Below are positions 47,722 through 60,000 of a stretch of 60,000 nucleotides of DNA, in pieces (positions within the stretch are counted from its first letter, which is position 1; every line of letters starts with the position of its first letter). The notes beneath the pieces were generated by a model. That model saw nothing but the letters and a program-made list of their open reading frames with translations. It was not told the origin of the DNA and did no database searches. The position numbers and the translations under genes are program-made. Source of the stretch: Bolinopsis microptera (taxonomy: Eukaryota > Ctenophora > Tentaculata > Lobata > Bolinopsidae); the NCBI RefSeq assembly GCF_026151205.1, contig NC_087083.1, positions 13,826,944 to 13,886,943 on the forward strand. The letters are read 5' to 3'.

Positions 47722-50700
47722 TTCTCAAATTAATTTTTGTCACTTAATTGCATTATAGCATTATACATTAACGTGTAATCATTTTGGTTGCATTAAGAAA
47801 ATCAGGTAAAACTATCGTTCAGATCATTTTTATTCTTCAAATCAGTATATGGATAATATTTTAGATTATTTTGTGGACCAACATTTATTTAGATATTTAT
47901 AATCATGTTCCATGTTTTATTTCGACGGTATAAAATATAATTATAAGCTTGTTCATATCATATCTTGAAATCGCATAACAATTTTTTCGTGACTGGTGAC
48001 TGCTATTCGCCGTTTTCTTACAATATCTTAAATGATATAGTAAAACTTGATCAAATTGTTAGACTTAGAGTTAACCATTTCTATTTTTTCCGAATATTGT
48101 TGGCCGCAGAACAATTTGCTCTAACCATGAACCAGAGCCCTCAATTGTGCCAAACGTATTATATTTATATGGTATAATAGTTTACCTGGGGACCTCAGGA
48201 TATCATGTTCATTAACATAGAGATTCGGCGGAATGACAGACTGAGCGCGGCCCAGTAAATAATATAGTACGCGTAGGCACATGGTATTGGTTAGGTGAAC
48301 AGAATAATTACAAATACTAATAGAACGAAAACTTAAAGTCCAACTCCGGCCAAGCTGCGATTCAAAATAAATATTTTTTCCTTGTATTGCAGCTTGCCCA
48401 TTTATTTAAATATAATAATTAATATTTATTGAGTTTTTCCATATAATTTCAGCAAAGCTGTGCGAAATTGTAAAATGCTGCTGAAGTTCTGTTCGCTCAG
48501 AACAGAATCTCATTAAAAAAATGTAATATTTAGAATTATATCTATCAAAGATTCTCGCTCCTCTGGCCTCAGCAAGTTTATATATATATGTATATAGTTT
48601 AAATACTTTAAACACTACTATATAACAAATAATTTGAGGATGACTGTAAGTGTAAAGGTATATTTTACCGACATTTGAAGTCAACGCGTACCGCGTTGTT
48701 TTACTGACAGTTGTGGCTGACTAACAATATACATATATATAATAAATAGTTGTTGCTTGGTTTCCCCAAGAGAGTGCTCGACTACAGTTAAGCAGGAGAT
48801 CTAGAAGAGCTGAGACTGAAAAGAAGAACTAGAAGTAGAACTAGAAGAGCTGAGACTGAAAAGAAGAACTAGAAGTAGAGCTAGGAGAGCTGAGAGCTAC
48901 AGAACCTGAAAAAGTTCATGCAATTAAGAACAATATATTATGATATAATTATGGTCAGCTCTTTTATATTTAGAAAGTGTAAACCGACTCAAGGTATTAG
49001 CTTATTAGGTAGCAAAAATTGAGATTGTTGTGTCACAACTCACATATTTCATTTTTGATTTATGACTATATTTACCTTATTAAAAGGACCGTGTTTTTGC
49101 AGCACGGCATTTTCGTAAAATTTTACGTTTTTTGGTAAACCACTTTACTTCAGAAACGAAAGCAAATCTTAGTAGTGCAGTGCTCTAATAATCTAATAAT
49201 GATTGTTTTACTATGACAAATCAGTGTAATTACTCTTAAGTTATTAGCTACCCTCGTATTATAATCATCATTGTATGATGCAAATGGAAAGGATAATAGG
49301 AATTGATAAAGAGGTTAATCATTCTTATTATAATATGATTTACATGCAAGATGATACTAAATGTCATTTATCTTTATTAATAAAGACCCAGTTTGGCGCT
49401 ATAGATAAGAAGAATCTAAGATCTCATTCTAGTACCCTTAAAGAGAAAAGAGATAAGAAAGCACAATGCTAGTACTTTTATACCGGTAGGCTGGGATCAT
49501 GATCGAGGGGGCAAACTAAAACTCTACTGAGAGAACCACTTCTCAAGTTCGCAATGCAGTCCTTATTTATCATTCTAGCTGCTTGGAAAAATCTGGCTTC
49601 AATATTTTTTAACGAGAAGCAAGGATTTACTCAAAATTGATTTAAGGACTTACGCATCATAACAATGGTTGGAGCATGGATGAACGTCATCGCACGACTA
49701 AACAACTACTTGATAACCATGTCCATCCGAAATTCCTGAAAATAGATAAGTAAGACTTAGATCGAAAATATTTCTCGACAGAGATTTATTAGAATAAAAT
49801 GAAACAGTTTTGATATTCATAAATAAAAGGATTTCATGTGAGTTTTTTGAACACTGGTTTTAATATCCTTTGAATTTAGAGAAGAATAAACCATTTTATT
49901 CATTAGAAAATAGAAAAACGTATAATCATCTTTACATGATAGCGCCGTAACTGGCAAAAATGGGTCACTGATTACGCATCGGTGTAAAAACTGAGCCAAA
50001 TAAAATCTAGATTGTAAAATCCATAATAACATAAAACATGAGAAAGCAATCTTACAAAAACCTGTACTGTCCATTAACGATTATATCTGAAATCAATTTA
50101 TTACATTTTAACCAAAATATTATGTGATGAAAAACTTACAATGCTGTTAGCGTGCAACACAATGAATTCACTGGGAAAGGTTTTGATATTTTTTCAACGA
50201 TAATCAAGACTGATATCTGTGCAAGTGCGCCAAGAACAAATAAAATGGGAAGTAATTTGGATGGAAGTAAGACCATAGGAAAAGTCTCATTTCCTTTGAA
50301 TCTGTAATTTACGTAAACACGGCGAAATGTTCATAACGGAAATGCTTGACAGTAACATAGACTAATGCGATCATTAAAACATGAGGTTTAATGTGCTAAT
50401 TGTGCATAATAATTGTCAATTTTGCTTGAAGGTCCACAATCCACATGTTATTTTTTGTGTCATGACATTTAGACTGGGCTAGAGCTGCCCAGCAAAAAAT
50501 GAACCAAATTAAAATTACTTTTCGATATAATAGTGCCGAACTCGATAGCAATAAACTCAATGTCAAAGGGAAACGTTTTAAGTACGGGGTCACAACCTTA
50601 TTTAAAAGGCTTCACCACTAGAGTTTGCTTCACAGCTTCATTGTAAATTTATTACTCCTTTCATCAATTAATCCCTTATCCAATTACTCCTTCATAGCAT

Positions 50701-52900
50701 AACTACTTCTTCAATAAAAATTACAAAGGCTTTTTGAAAATAAAATAAGTTCTTAGTTTAGTATGCTCAAAGCCTTAACGTAATAATAAATTAACAATCA
50801 AAATACAATCGTTATCTATACTAACCGTGAATGATATTTGATAATTTACTGCTATCAATAGTTTTATCATCAGCTAGTCCTGTTCAAAACCAGATCAAAA
50901 CAAATTAATTTTGCCAGTCCTGTCTTATACACCGCCAGGCAGCTCCTCCAAATTCCTCAGCGCTTTATCACATATAATTGTGCTAATGATTTAGTGGCGA
51001 CATCTATTCCGTTACTATCTTGCACCATACTTCACGCTAACTCAACATCACCCTTCTCATTAAAACCACGTTGAATCAAGATCTATGAACTTTGGGTGTT
51101 TGAGTGACGCATACAACACTGTGCAGTGGCTAATCCTAATTTTAAATCCCGCTCCCGTAGCTTTACCCATTGCCTCGGAAGTTGAGATGAAATCAAGCAT
51201 GTCATCAAACTATGTTGGAATGCGATGCCCCATGTTTTCTACGTACTGGTAAGCCACGTTTTGAAGTTGGGTTCGACCACCTGTTAAGACAACTGCCGGA
51301 CCCCATGTCCTATCAAAATTGCTGTTTTCAGATAAACTCTTTCAGTAGAGATCTAGCTAGCCGTTCCTTCGTGATTAGCAGATCGTTTAAATTTAAGTTG
51401 ATGTATCATCACCTTTTATCAAATCACTGATCACACTGGACGTATAGTAATAGTTTCCACTGCAGCCTAGCCTAGCTAACTTTACTTGTAGCTCTTGCTT
51501 ATAATAAAATCCCCAACAGTATAGCTACCTTCTCATTGAACATAGAGTTGACGGTGGGCAGGGACGACGAGTATCAGAACTATCCAACACATCGTCATGT
51601 ACAAGACTACCAACGTGATCAGCTCAGTGATAAGAAGCTATCTCACGCTGTTTGTAATTGTGAGGTGGAACCTGTGTTTGCAACACTCACCCATCACCAT
51701 TACACAGGTCCGGTCGAAGATACGTCCCTCCCCTGAAAATAGTCCAAGTTAGCCACAGTAAAATCTTATTCGTCTCTGGTTGAGATAAATGGTATAAAAT
51801 ACTGTAGATCATGGGTATATGGCAAGGAAAAATTGGGGAAAAGCAAACGAAGGAATAAATAAGCAGCGGATATCTCATATTGTGCTGAAAGACGGGAGAA
51901 AAATACAATTACCCGCACTCATGAGATATCGGAGAGTATTACCAATCTCATTCGTGCGGTAACCACAAATTTTCCGATGAAGACAAAACAGATCATCCTA
52001 CCATGAGCTGGAAACAAACTAACAAACCTTTGAAGAGAGAGTGGCACTAGCTGTGAGATCAGGGTTAACTGATTTCAAGTCCCTCACAAGAATCATTCCA
52101 CTATGTTTGTCCTGTTTGTGCACTGCCCTCCCTCAGGTCTGCTAACTTGATCCGCCTCTGAGGCCTGTAGTATCATAACATATTAAATAATACTCTTAGA
52201 AAAGAAAAAAAAATTGTAAATAGTGTATATTTATGTATACGTACTTCCGGTTAGATAGACAAAAAGACATTGAAAAATACAAATTGCTGATAACAGTGCA
52301 GTTCTCCTAACTAGAAAGATATTTCCAGAGTCTAGAGCCGCAAATCAAAGGACCCTGTGTCTGACTCTTGACCCCTAATTACCTTGAAGGGTGGGGGGAG
52401 GGAGCGACGGTGGCCATGATCAGCTGGTACAAGACCTCACTGCTGTGGTGGTTCTAGCAACTCTGTTGTTACAACGATAAGCTGGTCTAGCTACTCTGGT
52501 TAGGGAGGTGCTCCGATATAATTTAGCGCAGAGTCTGCCATGCCAGCTCACCCTTGATAGCGAGTTTAATGCGTTAGTTGAGTAATCTTGCAAAAACATT
52601 TCGAAAAATTCAATTAGAAACGTGATATCATTTTTAACAATCGATCAACTCGATAACTTGCTGCATCCGCATATTTTGATGCCGTAGACTTTTGCCGTAG
52701 ATCGATCATTCAGTTTAATATATAATGCCAAACTCAATCCCAACATCTAGCGGCCTATAAAAGCACTAAATACTGTGAAATTAAAATTAAACCCAATTTT
52801 TTTTTTTCGGACACGCTGTCTATTCGTTTAACTATTCATGTATTATGTACTCTTTGGCTTTCTACAATTCGTTTTTAAGTACAGGATTGTGGTACACGGT
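47722..52900. other. Gene-poor AT-rich stretch
   Basis: No supported gene. Short frames at 48406-48684, 49275-49472, 49817-50074 and 51536-51736 have no domain, periodicity or splice support. One 40 bp purine-rich duplication is listed separately. Confidence 0.5.
48801..48880 (+). repeat. 40 bp tandem repeat, two copies
   Basis: Unit starting CTAGAAGAGCTGAGACTGAA, repeated at 48801 and 48841, with a partial third copy after. Confidence 0.85.
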
Positions 52901-52902
52901 AT

Positions 52903-52980
52903 GGGTGTATACTCCAGTGGTAAGAGCCATCGACTGCAGATCGTATAGGTCCATGGGTTTTCCAACTCCGTGTGCGCCCT
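52903..52980 (+). tRNA. tRNA-Cys(GCA)-like sequence, probably a pseudogene or SINE head
   Basis: The acceptor strands GGGTGTA and TGCGCCC pair over 7 bp (two G-T wobbles). A D-arm-like CTCCAGTGGTAAGAGC, the anticodon loop CTGCAGA (anticodon GCA) and AGGTCC follow as in tRNA-Cys. A run TTTTTT follows within 10 bp, like a Pol III stop. The anticodon stem is weak and the T-arm (GGGTTTTCCAACTCC) departs from GGTTCRANNCC, so function is doubtful. Confidence 0.45.
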
Positions 52981-54700
52981 CTGGTTTTTTATTTTAATAT
53001 ATAGCGAAGGTGGGTTTTCTTGATCATGCCATGTTCGGTGGATCAGGAAACTGGCCACTACCTTTATTTCTGTATATTACAATGCCTCATAGAAAATTGG
53101 GCCGATAAAGTTGGTATGGCCACTTTATTATAAACAAAAGCATTAAGAAATTCATTTTAAAACATGGTTTAATTAGAATAAAAAACATAGTATAACAAGG
53201 ATACTAACAACAATTTTTCTGATATATGTATATAATACATTTAACAAACAAAATGTGAATGTTTTAAACAATCAGTAATTTTATCTTTAAATTATGTTTT
53301 AAAAAAATTTGTAATCACGAATTAATACAATTATATTTACACGAATTGAAAAGTTGACTAAAAATCTACATAACATTCCTGAAGTGATAAAATCTGAATA
53401 ATATTTACATTAAAATAATTTGTAATTTTCAGAAGTTATGAAACAATAAAAAATAAAGCGAGTGAATCTATTTGCTATGATCTCTGAAAATTCACTGATG
53501 AAAGTGGACTAAAAAATGTGCAAAAAAACTAAACAAAGATTCAGGCATAATCATAAACAAACTTTTCACATCCCCAGGAGGAGAAGAGAAATGTAATCCA
53601 ACAAGGAAGAAAGGGAATCGAAAAGTGTTTTGATACGCAGTTAGCCAAAAAATTGTGTATGTGTTGATATCAATTATTGTTCTTGGCATCACTCAATTGT
53701 TCATCGCATTAATGTACTATATTGTTTACTCTGAAACAGCTGAACGCCTAATGTTTTCAGAGACGGTAGATTCCAAATTTTTGCAAATGATCTGAAAACA
53801 TGAGCAAAAACGGGATTAGAAATGACGAAGTTAATCAAGCATTTTCTGTATCTCGTTTAACAAAATTACTGGGTGATTATGTGACACCGTGACACGGCAA
53901 CCTTAAATTGGGCCCCTTAACAATTCCCTAATGTTTAACGGGGTAGTAACGGGGTCCACCCTTCTCACGTGATTAGGTAAACCAATCACCTGATCACACG
54001 TAATGAATAAAACTCGTTATGCTTCATATCTCGGTCATCTGAGAAGCCTACATTTCTAATTCTTTCAGGACAAACTAATTCGAATGGCCAAACACAATTC
54101 AAATAATATTTAGCTTGATCCGTACTATCCAAACTATCAAATAAATGTGAAAATGAACTTCCATTGAAAAAAATGAACGCGAATATTTTTCGAGTTGACA
54201 AATTCCTCGACCAGTGGTGGTACTAAGTCATACCATAAGGAAGTATTTAAATTGGGGCACCAGTGACTGAGCTTTAAAAGTCCAACGTATGGGTACTGAC
54301 TTGTGGCCCCACCCTGTTACGAAAACTATCTTTCATCACCTTCGTCCTTCTTCTCTTAACCCAAAATAGCACCAGGTTTTAAACTCTTTCATCATCTCGT
54401 ATGTTCCAGTAAGATTTTTAGTGATTTCCTCGCACCACACTTTTTATTCCATAACCGTGAGATTTAAGTATCAATCTTGTCCTGGATGATAGTAAACAAT
54501 TGCCTTTGCTAAAGCTTCTTCAGAGCAACTCCAGACTTTTGAATTTGTTCAATGTCTACATCAAACTGCGGACAATGCTCGAGGAATGCTCAAAGATTTT
54601 ACAACCAACCCAGAAATATTCTGGCATGACAGTATTTTTTATTCATGTTTTCTTTCAGAATGTTTTAAGGTTCGGTCCCAAATTGTCAAGATATTTTTTT
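52981..54700. other. Intergenic, nothing recognised
   Basis: AT-rich; short frames on the minus strand (53492-53692, 53986-54201) lack support. Confidence 0.45.
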
Positions 54701-54718
54701 TTCTTGAACTTCTCCCAT

Positions 54719-55740
54719 TCATGTTCTTCTTTCTTTTCTGATCCCTTTGATAGCCCGAAAGTATGGAGGAAGCATCCTTAAAACCACTGATCCTGACTGA
54801 GATTTCGTGGCTGTAAAGATTGACAATTGGAGAACTCTCATTCGCACTTCCTTAGCCTTAACTCCTTTTGCAGCAGCACTTTGGGTACAAAATCCCAATT
54901 CTAAGTAAGGAGATAGCTTCCTGTTCCACATCATTCTCACGGGGTCAGAACGACACTCTCCGTGTAATAATCAATAAACCTGCCAAATTGCATTCACATC
55001 CAGGTCTTCAACATCATAGATTTAAGTTGATCGAAGAGCTGATCTGCGATCATACGTTTTTGTAAACATTCAGATAGCAAACGATTCTTAAAGACGTCTT
55101 CTTTTCATGGTGCTGATGAAAGCCCTGCACTTGCAGAAGAAAAACTCGCCGACCGAGCTGGCGAAAACATAATTCTTCAAGTTTATTAAAGGAGTGTACA
55201 GTTTCAGTTCGAGCACGAAGACTTTCCTTGTAATTTGTTTTCTCATAGTGATACAACAAGATATGTAAATAGTCCTTAACCAACTGCTTAAGGCATTTTT
55301 TGCCCGATGAAGTTTTGATTCTGGAACGGAAGAAAATCGACGATAGAATTTAATTCTTTGGTGCAGTTTTAATGACACGATTAAGTCAAACATACAGAAG
55401 AAAATGGTTTCTAGCCTCTCCACAATGTCCGATCCAATCTTCTGACATAATTCCTCTTCCGGTTAGAGATGGGCCAAGTTACCATAGGTTAAACATTCTT
55501 TAAAATAAAACAGAGCTGATGATTTATAGCCTGAATGATTTTCAACCTGATCTGAAAAGAGATTTTATATGTATTGGGTGGTTTACAGCTAAGTTTTTTG
55601 TAGGCTGAACTTCGCTCCTCCTCGTTTACTGCACCATCCAAAGCTTTGTGATAGCAATAAGGAGCCTTCTGGTATCTTTCAATGCGGAAGCACAGGAGCA
55701 ACAACCAGCTGCGGCGCTTCGAAAGTATTTGTTACCATTC
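54719..55740 (-). pseudogene. Broken coding remnants, unrecognised (TPR-like flavour)
   Basis: Three minus-strand stretches read like alpha-helical protein but shift frame and carry stops: about 55725-55570 (YQKAPYCYHKALDGAVNEEE, then RSSAYKKL), about 55420-55090 (LHILLYHYEKTNYKESLRAR and LIVSLKLHQRIKFYRRF in another frame) and 54940-54719 (CTQSAAAKGVKAKEVRMRVL). The first resembles tetratricopeptide-type helical pairs. No named family is claimed. Either exons of a gene I cannot assemble or a decaying copy. Confidence 0.3.
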
Positions 55741-55981
55741 TGTCTAGCAACACTGGATATGGAACAAGAACATACCTGAGCTATATGAAGAGATTAATGT
55801 TTCTGCTTGTTTTCTTTTTAAATAAAAATGATTAGTGCCGCAGTATACAAATGAGAAAGTGAGCTGATTTTAGGTAAACCCTGAGGGCCAATTGTTTCGA
55901 TGCTCGGACGCAACGCTTTAAACAAAAATATTGTAGTTTTCACTTCAATACTTTGAAAGAATTCAATCGAAACATCAATAT

Positions 55982-56159
55982 GGGGGTCGTCACATAGTAC
56001 GTAATCAGCTTGAGGGGGGGGGGGGGGGGGGGGGGGGGGGTTTCCCGAATGATTACGCTAGTGTAAATTTTGACAACAACATCTACGTGTAAAACTGATT
56101 ACGTAGGGGGGGTGGGTAAAAATGTTCAAAAAGTGATTACGTAATATGTGAACGACCCC
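55982..56159. mobile_element. MITE, copy B
   Basis: Termini GGGGGTCGTCACATAGTACG and ACGTAATATGTGAACGACCCC are the same inverted repeats as copy A at 11885-12080. The flanks read CAATAT and ATATTG, compatible with an ATAT duplication. A G run of about 27 bp (56014-56040) sits inside. Confidence 0.8.
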
Positions 56160-58130
56160 ATATTGTGAAGAACATAATAATAACATGAACATTGAACATA
56201 GTGACAAACTAAATTTACATTGAACTGTTTAAACTATATTATAATAAACCGCCCTAAACTATTTAACAAAAACGGCCAAAATTGTAAAACAAGGCAAACG
56301 ACTTGGCAACAAGACACTTTCTTAAATTCATTCAATGTCAACAAGCAGTTTCTTACTGCACAAGCACGTGAACTGAATGACCCGAATGGGACGATTCTAA
56401 AATGTTTGAACTTTCAGAAAATTAAATAATTTGGCACATGCCACATCCACACGTTGATAATGACGAGCAACAAAACCTTTACCTCAAAACGAAATAATGA
56501 CAATCTCCGATCTTTTTTACAATGCTACTTGCTAGCAGCAAAATTTAACTGTCATTTACCATAATATGGTAAAATGACAGTTAATTTTGCTGTAGCAGTA
56601 TTTATAGTACATGGTATTATTATGAAATATCTGTGCCGCATTCTTTCAGACCTTGTGTCACTGTTCTAATTCTTCGTAAAGAAATGGGGAAAAACACTAA
56701 GCTTCCATTCACGGGATAGCCATTTACCTGGCAACGCCCGCTCATGATGCTTCCTCCAAGCTCACACAAGTGTCACGCGATGACGATGATCACATCAACC
56801 CAAGAAAATAAAATTAAGGAAATTTCCTAATACGTATGTTATTATATATTTTATATCATGTGTGTCTATTTTCTAAATTTATTGTAATTGAGATTTTAAC
56901 TTTTTAAGGTGTTTAGTGCAGAGTTATGACTCGGGACTCCGGCTAGTGCTTCTCGGCAATCAATCAATTATCGATAACAGTTTTTATACCTTTTGCAGCG
57001 TAATTTGTGTATTTTAGATTACTTTTCGACTCGAGCAAATGTGCAATCACGTAACAAAAAAAAATTATTGAACGTCAAATCCACTACACTAATAAGATTT
57101 TAAAATGGTTATTATATAAATATACAAAGAAGTGTGTTTTGATAAATATTATATATATTCAACACTTCTTAGGAATTGTTTTCTGGTAGGATATTATGAG
57201 TGATTAATTTAGGAGCTACCGATTTATAAAACCAATCACAGAGCAAAAAAGCTCGATCGAATTTAAATTAAGCAACTCTATTACAGAAAAGACACCGTAT
57301 AAAATTATCACTTCATCAATTTTGCGAAGAACGATGGCAAGAACACTTGTAACATAATTTTACAAATCAATTAAAGCGTTTTTAAAACGTGTACTTCAAA
57401 TATCTACGCAATTAGACAATTTTGTCTCAATTTACACTTATCACTGTATGTACATTTCATTAACAACGGGCCATTTTCATGTTATTAACAAACGGCAATC
57501 AAATTTTTAATGAAATTCAAGAGTCATAAGAAACTAAATTCCCCTTAGCAACAAATCTAGAACGTCAATCAGAGCATAATCATTCCATATCAAGAAATAC
57601 TTCTAATCTGAGGTACGGCTGCAGATAACTTGTGTCTCTAAGAAAGTAAATGACAGCATGTGAAACTCCTTGTTCATGAACATATCACTGGAGCTGACTA
57701 CTGTTCCGTATCTCCTCATCAGGGGGAGCCAACTTCAGCTGGGAATTGCTTGGAATTGCAAACAGATGGTTATCGAGTCGGAGCAGTTGTTTCTTGCTTG
57801 ACACGGACGTTTAGCATTTCTTAGCCTCATTAAGGTAGGAGGAGTGAAAAGAGCGAACCAAGCTGAGACGCTGTGCACAGGTCCGTAAATCTTGTCCGTC
57901 ACCAGTGGAAACAACAATATTTGGAGAGGATCCACATTGAAAGGTTTTAAGCAGGTCGTCTAACTTCTTGATGTCCCCCAGTCGTCTACGGAACTCACAT
58001 ATCTTCCAATGTGCTTTCCTTGGCTCTCAGCTGACTCGCCCTCCCATATCTGGATGTGATTTCTCTTGAGAGTCACAGAATTCCCAGGTTTGCTGCAGTC
58101 TGGACATCAGGAAACTGATATCCAGACCAT
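56160..58130. other. Intergenic, nothing recognised
   Basis: A short inverted repeat CATTTACCATAATATGGTAAAATG lies near 56554-56578, within a longer imperfect palindrome (ACTGTCATTT.../...AAATGACAGT). Otherwise no gene or RNA seen. Confidence 0.45.
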
Positions 58131-58136
58131 TCATAC

Positions 58137-59530
58137 TCAGCTGATCAGCAATGCTTGAGGAGCGATGGAGACACATTTCACCTGCAACACCCTGTCTCCA
58201 CCACGCCTACCAACCCTGAGGAAATACCTTCCGGGCGAACATGTCCGCAAACCATTCCCAGCTCCCGACTCTACCATGACACATAGGATGGCATACAACC
58301 TGCTTTCAGTGTTACTGAAAACAGCCTTGATTCCGTCCCCCACAGCTGCAACAAGTGCTGAAGAATGTTTTGCTTTAGTTTTGTGATTTAAAGTGTCATG
58401 GTTTCCCTCCATCTTAATCCTCCGGATGCTCATCTTCAGGTTAGTTGACTTGTTTTCGTAGAAACAAGGATGTACCTGCGTGACCTTTCTAAAAGAAAAA
58501 GAAGTTGTTGACAGGCCTTCTTCTTGGCTGGCTTCACCGGGGCATACATTCCTGAACCCATGTTAACTTCAGTCAACATTTCGGTCAGCTGTCGTAGCCT
58601 GCTGTCTATTCTGGCTTTACTTTCTGGGCCGTTATTCCGACTGGTCCATTTTGCTATGTCTGGCTTGGCATCCCTTAACTTTCTTTCTTACAGCATTTTC
58701 AAAATCTCTTTGAGCAATGCAGACAGATCAGTATGACTCGGGGTAGTTCTAAAGAGAGCTTCAATTGCTAAATTTAGTTTCTTCGTTGGTTCTCTTTTCC
58801 CAAGGTCCCCTCATTCATTTCACTCTTGATTGTTTCGTTCTATGTCCTGGACGAATCCCCCACTGCTTCTTTTAGTCTTGTTGACCCGCTTTATCAGGGA
58901 GAGCCCAGTCTAATTCTTTTCTGCTCGTTTCCTCTGTACAAAAACATGTTGGCAGGGGAATTGGGTAACTTTAAAACACAGCTTCTGATCTTGAACATCC
59001 ATGACGGTTAACAAGTCTGTCAGTTCCAACAAATCCACCATTTTGTAAGCTTCTGAGCATCCAACGCACTCCTTTGTCGGAGCAGCACTTCAATATGCAG
59101 TCGTTTTCATGAGAAAGAAAAGCCGGAATAGGCCGCTCATCTCTCCAAGGTTCCACCCGATTGCCTTATGTATCATCTTCCCTGCCCGGGATGTCATGAA
59201 GCCACACCTGCTCCTTGGACAAGCTCACAAATCTTTTGCTATAAACTCTAAATCCTCCGGGATAGTGGATGTCCAAAGCTTCGTTTTTCTCTGAAGTTAT
59301 GTTATCCGTCAGTAAGGAGGATATCAGCGCTTTCTGTTCGGTCGGAAGTGGCCAAGTTTGTACATTTTCAGCCCGTGGTAGTGAATCTCTTTGCTTGTCT
59401 GAATAACCTGTCCCATAGTTTTTTGGTAGACATTTTCTTTCAAATCCTGGGCATGTGTTCTGTTGATTACCCTCAACTACCTTCTTGACACTGTAGAGAT
59501 TCTTGAGCATGTCGAGATTCGATAGCACAG
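58137..59530 (-). pseudogene. Minus-strand coding remnant with premature stops, unrecognised
   Basis: An acceptor-like TTTTCAG at 59534-59528 is followed by a frame from about 59528 (AAAVLSNLDMLKNLYSVKKV) to TAA at 59168-59166. It continues in the same frame (WRDERPIPAFLSHENDCILK) to TAA near 58971. Further downstream pieces change frame, including 58433-58137. About 185 codons with a single internal stop suggests a recently lost gene or an unrecognised intron. No domain was recognised. Confidence 0.3.
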
Positions 59531-59534
59531 CTGC

Positions 59535-60000
59535 TGCACAACTGAAAATATAAGTCCGTTATAATTTAAGAAATATCCGTGATTAAGTGTAAAGCCCAAC
59601 GAAGATTACGAGTACAATTAATTAATAACTAAGGATGGTTTTTATAAATAAGTTTTTTCGTGTTATCCTAACAGCTTAGTAGGTAAGACAATGAATAAAA
59701 AAAGGGTCTTACACTCTTTGGGGGTTGAAAGTTTTCCGTGTTTGAGCATTGTTCTCGTATTGTCTCCCATTGCTCTGACATGATTATCTGGTCGTCTCCT
59801 TCTACATAGAGTGAGTGTCTGTATCGCTATCAATGAAGGAGGTAAAGTTACAATCTCAATAATATCGTGGGCTGTTTATATAAAGTTTAAACAGCTATTA
59901 AAATTTAAGGTGAAGCGCATTATTGAGCAAGCACTTGCAAATGTGCGTTTTTCATTGTTAGTTAAATGTAGCATTGAACACTATGTTTGGTCTAATTATT
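59535..60000. other. Right edge, nothing recognised
   Basis: AT-rich DNA without a supported feature. Confidence 0.4.

Overview
This is a eukaryotic, AT-rich, repeat-laden piece of an animal genome. Evidence: spliced genes with GT/AG introns, a FoxQ2 forkhead gene (an animal-specific family), a PHAF1/C16orf70 orthologue, Ig-fold membrane proteins, a LINE, Helitrons and abundant mini- and microsatellites. The FoxQ2 N-terminal eh1-like motif, the composition and the transposon load are compatible with a cnidarian, perhaps a hydrozoan. That placement is an inference. No bacterial operon logic applies.

Layout. (1) 1-1480: 5' part of a minus-strand FoxQ2 gene that runs off the left edge, with five CACGTG boxes packed in 100 bp just upstream. 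(2) 1.5-12.8 kb: gene-poor DNA with several minisatellites and at least three non-autonomous DNA elements. (3) 12.8-17.9 kb: a ~1.17 kb tandem satellite (four full units and a partial) that itself carries an 82-91 bp mobile insert in two orientations. (4) 18.6-40.6 kb: a tandem array of five intronless genes (19074, 24713, 28148, 31314, 34427; plus strand). They encode secreted/type I membrane proteins with two Ig-like domains, a Tyr/Asp-rich stalk, one membrane helix and a cytoplasmic tail made of an 11-residue repeat that varies in number. The flanks are paralogous too, so transposon insertions can be dated and bounded exactly by comparing filled and empty copies. I find a solo LTR, a 730 bp TTAA-flanked perfect-foldback element, two Helitron-like insertions and a full LINE insertion with target-site duplication. 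(5) 40.7-45.2 kb: a nine-exon PHAF1 gene (436 aa predicted) with two extraordinary intronic minisatellites. One repeats the exon 3 splice donor 18 times; the other carries about 20 CACGTG boxes. (6) 46.5-47.7 kb: a small four-exon gene for a 73-residue secreted peptide precursor (signal peptide, acidic pro-part, Lys-Arg site, very basic segment). (7) 47.7-60 kb: mostly unannotatable DNA with a tRNA-Cys-like sequence, a second copy of a MITE and broken minus-strand coding remnants.

The best candidate for an undescribed system is the five-gene Ig receptor array. Its copies differ mainly in a few extracellular loops, the stalk and tail repeat number, the layout expected for self/non-self or microbe-recognition receptors. 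The secreted cationic peptide gene nearby has the precursor architecture of an antimicrobial or neuropeptide gene. No functional link between these genes can be shown from sequence alone. All splice models were built by eye from reading frame, GT/AG sites, phase and remembered family similarity.
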